Below are positions 44,031 to 53,282 of a stretch of DNA of 64,000 bases, in pieces. The stretch covers positions 1 through 64,000 of the forward strand of contig JABCZR010000025.1 in the NCBI GenBank assembly GCA_013289585.1, written 5' to 3'. This DNA comes from Acidobacteriota bacterium (GTDB lineage Bacteria; Acidobacteriota; Terriglobia; Acidiferrales; UBA7541). The position numbers were made by a program, and so were the translations under genes. The first letter of the stretch is position 1; every line of letters starts with the position of its first letter. Under the pieces are notes generated by a model, which was not told where the DNA came from, did not search any database, and saw nothing but the letters and a program-made list of their open reading frames with translations.

Positions 44031-44546
44031 ATGCAATTCTGGCTCGAATTTTTCAGCATCATTGCGGCAATCGCTCTGGTTGTGCAAGTCGTGATGCTAT
44101 CGCTTTTGTTTTTTCAGATGCGGCGCACGTCGGAGAACGTCAATCGGTTGGTCGGCGATCTGCAGACGCGCGTCGGACCCATCCTTACACGTGTGCAGAT
44201 TCTTCTGGACGATACGCAGCCAAAGATCTCCACAATGGTATCGGACGCATCGCACATCGTTTATCTGGCCCGCGGACAGGCGCAAAAGGTTGATCGCGTG
44301 CTGACGGATGCGACGGATCGGCTGCGCGGCCAGCTCGTGCATGCCGACCGAATCCTGACCGGGACGCTGGAAGCGGTTGAGGATGCGGGCATGAAGTTCA
44401 AGCACAGCTTTTGGCGTCCGGTCCAGAAGGCTTCGGCGTTGGTGCAGGGAATTAAGGTGGGCCTCGATCTTTTGCGTTCGCGGCGCAAGAATGGTCCCCG
44501 TGGCGATGAACCGCGCGAACAGCAGGAAGAAGAGCTTTTTATCTAA
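44031..44546 (+). CDS. Membrane-anchored coiled-coil protein (DUF948-like)
   Basis: 171 residues. One N-terminal membrane segment (FFSIIAAIALVVQVVMLSLLFF) then a long helical region (VNRLVGDLQTRVGPILTRVQ ... DATDRLRGQL), ending in a charged tail. Similar to DUF948 proteins that often sit next to a YtxH gene, as here. Role in envelope stress is inferred only. Confidence 0.78.
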   Translation: MQFWLEFFSIIAAIALVVQVVMLSLLFFQMRRTSENVNRLVGDLQTRVGPILTRVQILLDDTQPKISTMVSDASHIVYLARGQAQKVDRVLTDATDRLRGQLVHADRILTGTLEAVEDAGMKFKHSFWRPVQKASALVQGIKVGLDLLRSRRKNGPRGDEPREQQEEELFI

Positions 44547-44552
44547 TCCGCG

Positions 44553-45713
44553 TTAGCAGATCCAGCCGCCGCCGAGGACGCGATCTCCGTCATAAAAAAC
44601 AGCCGCTTGTCCCGGCGTAATGGCGCGCTGGGGCGAATCAAACGTTACACGCACGCGCTTCGCATCGAGTGGCTCAATCACTGCAGGCGCAGGCTCGTGT
44701 TTGTGGCGGATTTTTACGCTGGCGCACACGGCTGCTTCCGGCTTATCGCACGACACCCAATTCACATCATCGATTTCAAAGGTCGTTGTGCGGAGAACGC
44801 TGTCGTCACCGACCACGACACGGTTCTGTTTCTGGTCGATCGAAAGCACGTATAGCGGCTTGCCTACTGCAAAGCCAAGGCCTTTGCGTTGCCCGACCGT
44901 AAACTCATGGACGCCGTTGTGGCGTCCGATAACTTCGCCGGCCTCCGTTACGATTTCACCTGAGCCGCCTTGCAACGAACTTCCACTTTCACGGGAGTAA
45001 GCCTGAATGAATTGTACGTAATTGCCGTTGGGCACGAAGCACAACTCCATACTCTCCGGCTTTTCCGCGACGGGCAGCTGGGCGCGGCGGGCGACCTCGC
45101 GAACTTCCTCTTTGGTCAGTTCGCCGAGAGGAAATTCGCTGCGCGATAGCTGCTCCTGTGATAAACCCCACAGGAAATAGGATTGATCCTTGCTCTCGTC
45201 GCGCGCGCGCAAGAGTTCCCATCGGCCAGTTTCTTCGTTCTTTCGAATGCGCGCGTAGTGGCCGGTGGCGAGGCGCTCGGCCCCGATCTGACGCGCCATG
45301 CGCAGCAGTGGTTCAAACTTCACGTCGGTGTTGCAGTTGGTGCACGCGATAGGCGTGCGGCCTGAAAGGTACTGCTCGACGAACGGGCGCACCACGCGTT
45401 CTTCAAATTGCGCTTCAAAATTCACCACGTAGTGCGGAAACTTCAAGTGTTGCGCCACGGCTTTTGCGTCGTAGACATCGTCGAGCGAGCAGCAACGGTG
45501 TTGCGCGGGGCCCTCGCCCTGTAGTTCCGGCAAACGGCGCTGGTTCCAGAGCTGCATCGTTAATCCGACGACCGGCCGCCCTTGTTCCTGGAGCAAGGCG
45601 GGAACAGTAGAAGAATCCACTCCGCCGGACATCGCGACAGCGACGAGTCCACTCTGGATTTCAGAGCGCTCGGGGAGTGTGTCGAATTGGGTGGTAGCGG
45701 CCATGTTCACCAT
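44553..45713 (-). CDS. mnmA: tRNA-specific 2-thiouridylase
   Basis: 386 residues. PP-loop motif AMSGGVDSSTVPALL, catalytic cysteine in ACTNCNTDVKFEPLL, ATGHYARIRK, YFLWGLSQEQLSRSEFPLG, second catalytic cysteine in ELCFVPNGNYVQFI, and IGRHNGVHEFTVGQRKGLGF. Installs the 2-thio group on U34 of Lys, Glu and Gln tRNAs using sulfur relayed from a cysteine desulfurase, whose gene lies immediately upstream on the same strand (68-base gap). Converges on the DUF948-like gene with a 6-base gap. Confidence 0.96.
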   Translation of the reverse strand: MVNMAATTQFDTLPERSEIQSGLVAVAMSGGVDSSTVPALLQEQGRPVVGLTMQLWNQRRLPELQGEGPAQHRCCSLDDVYDAKAVAQHLKFPHYVVNFEAQFEERVVRPFVEQYLSGRTPIACTNCNTDVKFEPLLRMARQIGAERLATGHYARIRKNEETGRWELLRARDESKDQSYFLWGLSQEQLSRSEFPLGELTKEEVREVARRAQLPVAEKPESMELCFVPNGNYVQFIQAYSRESGSSLQGGSGEIVTEAGEVIGRHNGVHEFTVGQRKGLGFAVGKPLYVLSIDQKQNRVVVGDDSVLRTTTFEIDDVNWVSCDKPEAAVCASVKIRHKHEPAPAVIEPLDAKRVRVTFDSPQRAITPGQAAVFYDGDRVLGGGWIC

Positions 45714-45781
45714 ACCAGTTTAGCGGAATTTGCCCATGCATGCAGGGTACACGCTTTACAAGGCCAGAAGTGATCGTCGCA

Positions 45782-46975
45782 CTACCCATGAACTGCAGAC
45801 TTCTGATACGTGGGAGAAAGTTCGCGTAGCTGGGCGACGGCGGCGGGTACGACTTGGAGTGCAAACTCGATTTCCGGTTCGGTGGTGTGCCGGCCGAGGC
45901 TGAAGCGTAGGCTGGCGCGAGCTTCTTCCGGCGGCAAACCGATAGCGGTTAGAACATGCGAGGGCTCCACCGCGCCAGAGGAACACGCAGCGCCGGTTGA
46001 GCAGGCGAGGCCCTTCAAATCCAGTGCAATGAGCAAGGCTTCGCCTTCGACGCCGGGAAAGATGATGTTCGTAGTGTTGGGCGTGCGTGGGGAAGCACCA
46101 CCGTTCACGCGAGATTGCGGGACGCGCTGCAACAGACCCTGCTGCAATTTGTCACGCAAGGCAGAGACGCGCCTGGCGTCTTCTTTGAGTAACTTATGCG
46201 CGACTTCCGCGGCCTTGCCGAGTCCCACGATGCCAGCTACGTTTTCCGTGCCGGGGCGAAACCCGCGCTGATGATGCCCGCCGTAGAGAAGCTGGCGCAG
46301 CCGGGTCCCGCCACGAATATAAAGAGCCCCGATGCCCTTGGGAGCGTAGAACTTGTGGCCGGAGAGAGAAAGCAGATCGACCTGCAGCTCGTTCACGTCA
46401 ATTGTTACTTTGCCAGCGGACTGCACCGCATCGCTGTGGAAGTAGATCTCACACTCCTCGGCGATGCGGCCCACTTCTTCGAGCGGCTGCAGTGTGCCCA
46501 GCTCGTTGTTCGCATGCATCATTGTAATCAGCACGGTTTCCGGCCGCAGCGAATGCCGCAATTCCTCCAGATCAATACGCCCCTCGCGATCAACCTTCAG
46601 ATAAGAAATAGCCACGCCTTCTTTTTCCAGCGCCTCGCAGGCATTCAGGACCGCCTCGTGCTCGATGGCGGTGGTGATGACATGCTTGCCGATTTCTCCA
46701 GATCGAGCAGCCAGGATTGGCTGCGCCAAAATCCCGAAAATGGCGTGATTGTCAGACTCGGTGCCACCACTGGTGAAAACGATCTCTTGAGCACGCGCGC
46801 CGATCAATGCCGCAACTTGCTCGCGCGCCGTTTCGACCGCCGCCCTGGCACGCTGCCCTGGCGTGTGGATGGACGCCGCATTTCCAAACTCCCCGCCGAA
46901 ATACGGCAGCATTGCTTCGAGCACTTCAGGCTCGACCGGCGTCGTAGCGTTGTAATCAAGATAAACGCGGTTCAT
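45782..46975 (-). CDS. Cysteine desulfurase (IscS/NifS family)
   Basis: 397 residues. Class-V aminotransferase fold with PLP: YLDYNATTPVEPEVLEAMLP at the start, FTSGGTESDNHAI, TAIEHEAVLNACE, MMHANNELGTLQP, HSDAVQSAGK, SLSGHKFYAPKGIGALY (PLP-lysine), RPGTENVAGIVG, and the catalytic cysteine in CSTGAACSSGAVEPSHVL. Supplies sulfur to MnmA and, probably, iron-sulfur clusters. No iscU or regulator is adjacent, so the tRNA-thiolation role is suggested by position. Confidence 0.95.
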   Translation of the reverse strand: MNRVYLDYNATTPVEPEVLEAMLPYFGGEFGNAASIHTPGQRARAAVETAREQVAALIGARAQEIVFTSGGTESDNHAIFGILAQPILAARSGEIGKHVITTAIEHEAVLNACEALEKEGVAISYLKVDREGRIDLEELRHSLRPETVLITMMHANNELGTLQPLEEVGRIAEECEIYFHSDAVQSAGKVTIDVNELQVDLLSLSGHKFYAPKGIGALYIRGGTRLRQLLYGGHHQRGFRPGTENVAGIVGLGKAAEVAHKLLKEDARRVSALRDKLQQGLLQRVPQSRVNGGASPRTPNTTNIIFPGVEGEALLIALDLKGLACSTGAACSSGAVEPSHVLTAIGLPPEEARASLRFSLGRHTTEPEIEFALQVVPAAVAQLRELSPTYQKSAVHG

Positions 46976-47093
46976 GGCAATGTTTTAAGCATATCAGGGG
47001 ACAGACGGAAGTGGCGAGAGGGGCTCGCAGGATGGAGAAGTTGCCCGAGGTTGCCTCGCCGAAGCCCGAGGAGAGAGCGTCCGAGAAAGAACC

Positions 47094-47366
47094 CTAAAGT
47101 TCTGTGGTCGCGTCCTGCGTTCCGTTTGCGGGCTGCGATCGGAAGCGCCAGTTGAACAGGTTGCTGGTGTACAACGCGATACAAAGAAGGTTGGCCGGTA
47201 CGAAGCCGAACTGCGCCGTGCGTATGCCGATAACGCAGACCACCGCGCTATTGATTCCCGCGACGACCCATCCCTGCCAAAGCTTCTTGCCAATCAGCAC
47301 GGTGGCGAGCACAGTCAAAATGCAAGACAGGTAATCGAGGCGAATAATGTGGAGCATATTCAGCAT
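47094..47366 (-). CDS. Small membrane protein, unknown function
   Basis: ATG 47366 is used as start (90 residues); the frame extends upstream to 47597 but that part looks non-coding. About three membrane segments (LDYLSCILTVLATVLIG, GWVVAGINSAVVCVIGI, FVPANLLCIALYTSNLFNW). The G-W-x-x-(A/G)-x-N-S spacing and the final aromatic patch remind of half-size PnuC/YgjV-type proteins. No good ribosome site, so the start is uncertain. Confidence 0.6.
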   Translation of the reverse strand: MLNMLHIIRLDYLSCILTVLATVLIGKKLWQGWVVAGINSAVVCVIGIRTAQFGFVPANLLCIALYTSNLFNWRFRSQPANGTQDATTEL

Positions 47367-47912
47367 GTTTTCTTGCTGAGCCGGAACAGAACTGGCGGAT
47401 GGATCCACCAACTGTTTTGGCTCTGGAAGTTCTTTCTCTAGCTGGCCAGGCCGATTGTCCCCGCAATTCAGATACTCTGTTCGCAGGGTTTTTCGAGGAA
47501 CGCGCACATGCGCTGTGTGCGAACGATCGCTTCGGTGCCATCGAATAGAGTGCAATCGTGTGGCCAAATCGCCACGCTGCTTGGAACGAGCGGCCACTAC
47601 TGCGATGCCAATAAGTCTTTTGCTAAGCAGCGATTAGGACTGACGCAAACTGCGGTCGAAGGGACGCAACAGGATACTTCCCAACAAGACGCTCATAGTG
47701 AGACGTTTTGTATCAACCTGAAACTTCTCCGTGTGATAGTGCGATAGAAAACTGCGACCGAGACCGCCCAGGCAACCGGATGAGCTGTAGCGGAGACCGA
47801 CTACTTTTGTTGGCGGCATGGCCGAATGTGAGAGTACCATTCTGGGTACCAACCGGCAGAGGAAAGAGCTGCTGCGAGTCGCAATTCGAATCAGTCTTGA
47901 GCCGAGGGATTT
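47367..47912. other. Long intergenic stretch
   Basis: About 550 bases with only short, unconvincing frames on either strand. No RNA gene or repeat recognised. Confidence 0.45.
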
Positions 47913-48068
47913 ATGAAAAGCAATCAAATGCTCCCTTGCAAATGCGGTCACTCCAAAAGCATCCACGCCCGCGTGTACGTCAAAGTGAAGCCACCCGATC
48001 TCCCGAGCGACTGCAATTATCCCGGTTGCAAGTGCCCCAACTACCGCCCGAAGAAGAGCAGTCAGTGA
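47913..48068 (+). CDS. Small Cys-rich, putative zinc-ribbon protein (51 aa)
   Basis: ATG 47913 follows GAGGGA. The 51-residue product starts MKSNQMLPCKCGHSKSIHAR, then has VYVKVKPPDLP and ends CNYPGCKCPNYRPKKSSQ. Five cysteines and two histidines are arranged as CxCxHx(4)H ... Cx(4)CxC, which could hold a zinc ion. The size is below normal gene-calling limits, but the composition, ribosome site and Cys spacing support a real gene. It ends 184 bases before ubiD. Confidence 0.6.
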   Translation: MKSNQMLPCKCGHSKSIHARVYVKVKPPDLPSDCNYPGCKCPNYRPKKSSQ

Positions 48069-48251
48069 AGGGCGGAAACTGAAAACGCAACGTCGGCACT
48101 TCACATTCCTGCAATGCAAGATGAGTTTCCTCCGGGTAGCGTGGCCCAGGCCGCCGCCGAGGAGCTATCTACAGCCTCAGCCATGTTAGAGTGGCCCTTC
48201 CTAAACGATGGCGGGGAAGTCTTCCCGCACCTGTCACGCGGAGGCCATAGA

Positions 48252-49724
48252 GTGGCATATCGAGACTTAAGAGACTTCGTAAGGACGCTCGAGAAAGAGG
48301 GAGAGCTGAAGCGCATTCGCGCCGAAGTGGATCCTATCCTCGAAATTACCGAAGTGACCCAGCGCGTAGCGCGCGACAAAAACCGCGCGGCTGAAAGTGT
48401 CGGCCCCGCCCTTTTGTTTGAAAAGCCCAGAGGCTCACGCGTTCCCCTGCTTGTCAATACCTTTGGCAGCGTGAGGCGGATGGAATTGGCATTCGAAGTC
48501 GGCAAGCTCGACGATGTAGCCGCCCGCATCCGCGGGTTTTTGGCCATGGAATCCCCGCAAGGATTGTTCGACAAGATTAAAATGCTGCCGAAGCTCGCAG
48601 AATTGGGTTCATTTTTTCCAAAGAGTGTGAAAATCGGAGCCTGCAAGGAAGTCATTCACCAGGGAAAGGACGTCAACCTCTTCGATTTTCCAATTTTGAA
48701 GTGCTGGCCCCAGGATGGCGGCCGCTTCATCACCTTCCCACTGGTCTTCACGAAAAACCCGGAAACGGGCAAGCGCAACGTGGGCATGTACCGCATGCAG
48801 GTGTATGACGAGCGCACTGCCGGCATGCACTGGCAGACGCAGAAGCATGGGGCCGAACATTTTCGCCGCGCGCGTGCTGCGAACCCGGATGGCCGCATCC
48901 CGGTAGCGGTTGCGATCGGTGCCGATCCGGCAACCGCGCTCGCGGGCATGCTTCCTATTCCGCCCGACCTCGACGAAATGATGTTTGCGGGATTCTTGCG
49001 TCGCGAACCGGTGGAAATGGTCCCCTGCGAGACGAATGACCTGGAGGTTCCTGCCAACGCGGAAATCGTTCTCGAAGGCTATTCCAATTTAGACGAGATG
49101 CGCACCGAAGGACCTTTTGGAGATCACACCGGGTTTTATTCCCTAGAAGGGGAGTATCCGGTGTTTCACGTCGAGTGTGTCACCCACCGCAAAGACCCGA
49201 TCTATCTAACGACGGTCGTCGGTCCACCGCCGCAGGAAGACTTCTACATGGGCCACGCTGTAGAGCGCGTGTTTCTTCCGGTGATGAAAATGCAATATTC
49301 GGAAATCGTCGATGTGGCCATGCCTGCGGAAGGCATTTTTCATAATTTGATGATTGTGGCCATTCGAAAGTCCTATCCCGGCCACGCGCGCAAGATCATG
49401 AACGCCATTTGGTCTCTTGGTCAGGCGATGTTCACGAAAGTCCTTGTTGTCGTGGACCACGACGTGGATATCCACAACTATGGCGAAGTCGTGTGGAAGG
49501 CGCTCTGCGCGATGGACCCCGAACGCGACGTACAATTCAGCCTTGGCCCTGTCGACACGCTGGATCACGCCGCGCGTATGCAGGATTTCGGCTCAAAGAT
49601 GGGAATTGATGCCACTCGCAAGTGGGAGACAGAAGGATTTACCAGGCCCTGGCCGGATGAGATCCTGATGGATGATGCCACCAAGGCAAAAATTCATTCG
49701 CTCTGGAAAAGCTTACAACTGTAG
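48252..49724 (+). CDS. ubiD: UbiD-family decarboxylase
   Basis: GTG 48252 is chosen (GGAGG about 7 bases upstream) and gives the normal UbiD beginning VAYRDLRDFVRTLEKEGELK; 490 residues. Other family features: GPALLFEKPRGSRVPLLVNT, RFITFPLVFTKNPETGKRNV, GMYRMQVYDERTAGMHWQ, and EGPFGDHTGFYSLEGEYPVF. Prenylated-FMN-dependent decarboxylase of 3-polyprenyl-4-hydroxybenzoate in ubiquinone or menaquinone synthesis; closely related enzymes act on other aromatic acids. No ubiX (the prenyl-FMN synthase) is visible nearby. Confidence 0.9.
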   Translation: MAYRDLRDFVRTLEKEGELKRIRAEVDPILEITEVTQRVARDKNRAAESVGPALLFEKPRGSRVPLLVNTFGSVRRMELAFEVGKLDDVAARIRGFLAMESPQGLFDKIKMLPKLAELGSFFPKSVKIGACKEVIHQGKDVNLFDFPILKCWPQDGGRFITFPLVFTKNPETGKRNVGMYRMQVYDERTAGMHWQTQKHGAEHFRRARAANPDGRIPVAVAIGADPATALAGMLPIPPDLDEMMFAGFLRREPVEMVPCETNDLEVPANAEIVLEGYSNLDEMRTEGPFGDHTGFYSLEGEYPVFHVECVTHRKDPIYLTTVVGPPPQEDFYMGHAVERVFLPVMKMQYSEIVDVAMPAEGIFHNLMIVAIRKSYPGHARKIMNAIWSLGQAMFTKVLVVVDHDVDIHNYGEVVWKALCAMDPERDVQFSLGPVDTLDHAARMQDFGSKMGIDATRKWETEGFTRPWPDEILMDDATKAKIHSLWKSLQL

Positions 49725-50041
49725 GGCGGAAATGAGAGAGTGCCATCAACTGATAACCGTCCCTGCGGACAGGGCGTACCAAGCGAAAAAGTACAACTAA
49801 TAGTGGTAGTATTAGGGATGCTCCACAATTACTTATGGTACTACCCCACAATACCCCCCAAACTGCCTAGAACTACCCGTATTCATAGGGCAACAGCCCT
49901 ATAGATTCCCTTGACGGTCTGAATGCTAAAATGTCATAAAGCTCCCACGGGCCGCACCCTCCGGCAATCCGCAGCGCAGGTCGGGTGCAACGAAAGAATT
50001 TGTTTTTAGGCTTGAAGTCGAATGCCGGGGTGGCGTTCCTC
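49725..50041. other. Upstream region of the pilus operon
   Basis: Holds a perfect 7-bp hairpin ATAGGGC/GCCCTAT (49885-49902, loop AACA) directly followed by the promoter-like pair at 49911-49939. The 49790-49870 segment is TA-rich with runs of C and no gene. Confidence 0.5.
49911..49939 (+). promoter_or_regulatory. Candidate promoter of the pilus operon
   Basis: TTGACG (49911-49916), 17-bp spacer, TCATAA (49934-49939). The hairpin immediately upstream (49885-49902) could be a regulator site. Confidence 0.45.
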
Positions 50042-50239
50042 GTGAGTGAATCGCGCGAAGTGATGAACGTACGACAGGCGTCTCAGTATCTGGGCATCTC
50101 CCCGGATACCCTGTACCGTTACATCACCGAAGGCGAAATTCCCGCATTCAAACTTGGAAATCGTTGGAAACTGCGTAAAACGATCCTGGACCGTTGGATG
50201 GAACGCAAGATGAGCCAGGCGACGTCAAGGCGCCGTTAG
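50042..50239 (+). CDS. Small helix-turn-helix (excisionase-type) DNA-binding protein
   Basis: Start GTG 50042 (65 residues) or ATG 50063; the frame opens at 49985. Residues MNVRQASQYLGISPDTLYRY form a MerR/excisionase-like winged helix and GEIPAFKLGNRWKLRKTILD the wing. Family members bind DNA as small regulators. Located 45 bases before pilM on the same strand, so it may regulate or belong to the pilus operon. Confidence 0.82.
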   Translation: MSESREVMNVRQASQYLGISPDTLYRYITEGEIPAFKLGNRWKLRKTILDRWMERKMSQATSRRR

Positions 50240-50284
50240 GCTGGCGTGGGCGACAGGGACGTTTGCTAGAAAAGGGGCCGCGAT

Positions 50285-51334
50285 ATGTTGGGATTGGGCA
50301 AAAAAAGCCGGCAACTCGTGGGATTGGACATCGGGTCCAGTTCCATTAAAGCGGTCGAGCTGAAATCGACGAAGGCGGGCTACGAGCTCGTGAGCTTCGG
50401 CATGGAAACGTTGGCGCAGGACACCGTGGTGGATGGCGCAATCATGGACGCACCGCAGGTAGCCAACGCCATTAGCAAGATTTTCGACGCACAGAAAATC
50501 AAGACCAAGAACGTAGCCACTTCGGTTTCAGGACACTCTGTGATTGTCAAGCGCGTACCGCTGCCTCTGATGACCGAAGATGAACTCTATGATCGCATTC
50601 CTTCCGAAGCCAGCCAGCACATTCCCTTCGACATTGCCGACGTAAACCTTAGCTACCAGCTTCTGGAATCGATGGACGCGCAGATGGACGTCCTGCTCGT
50701 AGCCGTCAAGAAGGACAAGATTCTGAATCACACGAACGTCCTGGCGCAGGCGGGCAAGACCCCCGTGGTTGTCGATATCGACGCTTTCGGATTGCAGAAC
50801 TGCTTCGAAGTGAATTACGAGCCCGACGCTGGGCAGACGGTTGCCCTGCTGAACATCGGTGCCAGCGTTATGAACATTAATATCGTCCGGGGCGGCGTGC
50901 CGCTGTTTACCCGCGACGTCAGCGTTGGCGGAAATCAGTACACCGATGCGCTGCAAAAGGAATTGGACCTGAGCTTTGAAGATGCGGAGCGCCTGAAGCG
51001 CGGGGATTCGCTTCCCAGCGTGACCGACGAGCAGAAGCAGCAGATTCTGCGCAGCGTCTCCGACATTCTTACCCTGGAAATTCAGAAGACTTTTGACTTC
51101 TTCCGGGCGACTGCCAGCGGTGAGAGTATCCAGCGAATTGTGGTGGCGGGGGGCACGGCGCGCGTTCCGGGCCTGGTGGACCTGCTACGTGAGGAATTTG
51201 CGATGCCCGTCGAAGAATTGAATCCGTTCCGCAAAGTGCTCATCAATCCCAGCCGGCACAGCGATGACCAGATCCGCGAGATGGCCCCGCGGCTTGCCAT
51301 TGCCGTTGGTCTGGCGCTGAGGAGCTTTGACTAG
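50285..51334 (+). CDS. pilM: Type IV pilus assembly protein PilM
   Basis: 349 residues of the actin/FtsA-like ATPase fold: LVGLDIGSSSIKAVELK (phosphate-1 loop), SGHSVIVKRVPLPLMTEDEL, VVVDIDAFGLQNCFEVNY, LLNIGASVMNINIVRGG and VVAGGTARVPGLVDLLREEF. Cytoplasmic partner that binds the N-terminus of PilN and connects it to the motor. First of pilMNOPQ; 2 bases to pilN. Confidence 0.96.
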   Translation: MLGLGKKSRQLVGLDIGSSSIKAVELKSTKAGYELVSFGMETLAQDTVVDGAIMDAPQVANAISKIFDAQKIKTKNVATSVSGHSVIVKRVPLPLMTEDELYDRIPSEASQHIPFDIADVNLSYQLLESMDAQMDVLLVAVKKDKILNHTNVLAQAGKTPVVVDIDAFGLQNCFEVNYEPDAGQTVALLNIGASVMNINIVRGGVPLFTRDVSVGGNQYTDALQKELDLSFEDAERLKRGDSLPSVTDEQKQQILRSVSDILTLEIQKTFDFFRATASGESIQRIVVAGGTARVPGLVDLLREEFAMPVEELNPFRKVLINPSRHSDDQIREMAPRLAIAVGLALRSFD

Positions 51335-51336
51335 CC

Positions 51337-51975
51337 ATGATTCGAATAAACCTTCTTGGACAAGTTCGACCGAAGTCCGCACGCCGCCCCGTAGATACCG
51401 GAGCAGCATTGCCGGTGGTGTTCATCGGCGCGGGCCTGGTCCTTGGCGCCCTGGTTCTCGGGTTCTTTTACTACACCTGGCAAAAACAGCTGAATGAAGA
51501 GAACGGCCGCATCAAGGCGTTACAGGCCCAGAAGGCGGATCTGGAGCAAACCAAGCTGCAGGTGGAAGCGTTCGAAAAGCAGAAGACCATCTTGATGCAG
51601 CGAGTCTCCACCATCGAACAGCTGCAACGTGATCGCACGGGTGGCCAGGAACTTCTCGACATGGTTGCGAATACGGTTTCGCGCACCGAAAACCTGTGGC
51701 TTACCGAAATGACTCGCCATGGGAACAGCCTCTCGATTGATGGCGCGTCTGCCTCCATCAACGCTGTGGCCAATTTCATCACCGCTCTCAAGCGTTCCGG
51801 ATATTTCCAGAAGGTGGAAATCAAGGAAGCCAAGCAGGACGACAAGAATCTTTCCGTGCAAACCTTTACGTTTTCGATTACCGCTGAAATTACTCCGCCA
51901 CCGATAGCGCAGGCGCGTCCAGCCAGCTCCACGGCTCCGCCCGCAGCTCCTGCGGCGCCGGGGAAGAAAGGGTAA
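51337..51975 (+). CDS. pilN: Type IV pilus assembly protein PilN
   Basis: 212 residues. Conserved cytoplasmic start MIRINLLGQVRPK (PilM-binding), a single membrane helix (VVFIGAGLVLGALVLGFFYY), a coiled coil (NEENGRIKALQAQKADLEQT) and a ferredoxin-like periplasmic domain (RTENLWLTEMTRHGNSLSID). C-terminal tail is Pro/Ala-rich. Forms the inner-membrane alignment complex with PilO. Confidence 0.94.
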   Translation: MIRINLLGQVRPKSARRPVDTGAALPVVFIGAGLVLGALVLGFFYYTWQKQLNEENGRIKALQAQKADLEQTKLQVEAFEKQKTILMQRVSTIEQLQRDRTGGQELLDMVANTVSRTENLWLTEMTRHGNSLSIDGASASINAVANFITALKRSGYFQKVEIKEAKQDDKNLSVQTFTFSITAEITPPPIAQARPASSTAPPAAPAAPGKKG

Positions 51976-51984
51976 GGGGGCGCC

Positions 51985-52635
51985 ATGGCTAATCCGTTCC
52001 GAGATATGTCCGTGATCATGCAAGCGCTGGTAGCGGCGGCCGTCGCCGTGGTGCTGGTCCTGGTCGGCGTCTATGTGCCGGGATCGCCGATTGCGCGGGA
52101 GCGCGATGAAGTGGACAAAGCGGTTCAGCAACGCACTAAATTGAATCAGGAAGTGACGCAACTTCAGGTCTACAAGCAGCGCTACGGGGAACTCAAGCAA
52201 CAGATGGATGCCTTGTCCAAGCAACTGGACACGCTGAAAACCATCGTCCCGGAAGAGAAGGAAGTGGATGAATTTATCCGCCTACTGCAAGGCGCGGCGA
52301 GCGCTTCCAACGTGCAGCTCCGGAAATTGACGGCGCAGGCGATCGTCCCCCGCGAATATCACTACGAAATGCCATTCGAAGTGCAGGCCGACGGGCCCTA
52401 TTTCAACATCCTCGACTTTTTTGGGCGGCTGGGACGGTTGTCCCGGATTATCAATGTGGGCGATCTGGTCTTTGACGATCCGGATAAGCCGAAGGGCACC
52501 AAGTATCCCACGCGTCCAGGCACCACAGTTTCGGCTGTTTTCACGGCAACAACGTTTTTCACCAAGCCCGCTGACACTGGTGCGGCTCCCGCTGCTGGAG
52601 CAAAGCCCCAGGCCGCCGCGGCTGGAAAACACTGA
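51985..52635 (+). CDS. pilO: Type IV pilus assembly protein PilO
   Basis: 216 residues. Short cytoplasmic start, membrane segment (MQALVAAAVAVVLVLVGVYV), coiled coil (NQEVTQLQVYKQRYGELKQQ), and a periplasmic domain with the typical EEKEVDEFIRLLQGAASASNVQLRKL and GPYFNILDFFGRLGRLSRIINV. Pairs with PilN and contacts PilP. RBS-like AAGGGGGC just upstream. Confidence 0.94.
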   Translation: MANPFRDMSVIMQALVAAAVAVVLVLVGVYVPGSPIARERDEVDKAVQQRTKLNQEVTQLQVYKQRYGELKQQMDALSKQLDTLKTIVPEEKEVDEFIRLLQGAASASNVQLRKLTAQAIVPREYHYEMPFEVQADGPYFNILDFFGRLGRLSRIINVGDLVFDDPDKPKGTKYPTRPGTTVSAVFTATTFFTKPADTGAAPAAGAKPQAAAAGKH

Positions 52636-52652
52636 GCGGGAATGAGCGAACT

Positions 52653-53282
52653 ATGCGTTCAGCGATAACTCTCGGACTAGGGATCATCATCGCGGCAGCC
52701 GCACCCGGCGTGCTCGCGCAGGTCAGCCCTTCGACACCCAACAGCGTGAAGTCCGCACTGTCGGGCGCCGGGGCGCCGGCGAGTCAAGCTTCTAAACCGG
52801 CACCTGCGGCCGCGACCAAGCCCACAGCGCAAGCTGCCAAACCAGCGGCCAAGCCGGTCGTCAAGTCCCCGGCGAAACCGGCGGTCAAAAAGGTAAAGGC
52901 GGATGCTTCTCCTGCTGCACCCGCGCCTGCCGATAGCGAGATGAAGCAGGCTCGCAGAGATCCTTTTGAGTCTTTGGTCAGCCGCCAGAAGGCACAGGCT
53001 AACGCCATCGCCAAGCTTCCTCCGGGCAAAGCAGGTCTGCAGGTCAGCACCCTGCGGCTCGACGGCATCGTGAAGTCGCCTAACGGAATGATCGCCGTGG
53101 TTTCGAATCCCCAGGCGCGCACGTATTTCCTCCGCGAGGGGGATCATCTTTACGACGGCAGTGTGGAAAAGATTTCGATGGATGGTGTGTCTTTCCATGA
53201 AGAGGGCAAAGATGCCTTCGGCAAGCCCATGGAACGCCAAGTGAACAAGCGAATTTATCCGAGTGCAGGAGAACAGCAATGA
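52653..53282 (+). CDS. pilP: Type IV pilus assembly protein PilP
   Basis: 209 residues with a signal peptide (AITLGLGIIIAAAAPGVLAQ), a long low-complexity Lys/Pro/Ala linker (about 40-100) and the PilP beta-sandwich (RRDPFESLVSRQK, LRLDGIVKSPNGMIAVVSNP, REGDHLYDGSVEKISMDG). There is no lipobox, unlike the Pseudomonas protein, so it is soluble or held by its linker. Overlaps pilQ by ATGA. Confidence 0.93.
   Translation: MRSAITLGLGIIIAAAAPGVLAQVSPSTPNSVKSALSGAGAPASQASKPAPAAATKPTAQAAKPAAKPVVKSPAKPAVKKVKADASPAAPAPADSEMKQARRDPFESLVSRQKAQANAIAKLPPGKAGLQVSTLRLDGIVKSPNGMIAVVSNPQARTYFLREGDHLYDGSVEKISMDGVSFHEEGKDAFGKPMERQVNKRIYPSAGEQQ

Noticed and set aside
47634-48119. Minus-strand frame of 161 codons
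   Set aside because: Opposite to the Cys-rich small gene, without hydrophobic or family pattern or ribosome site; probably chance.
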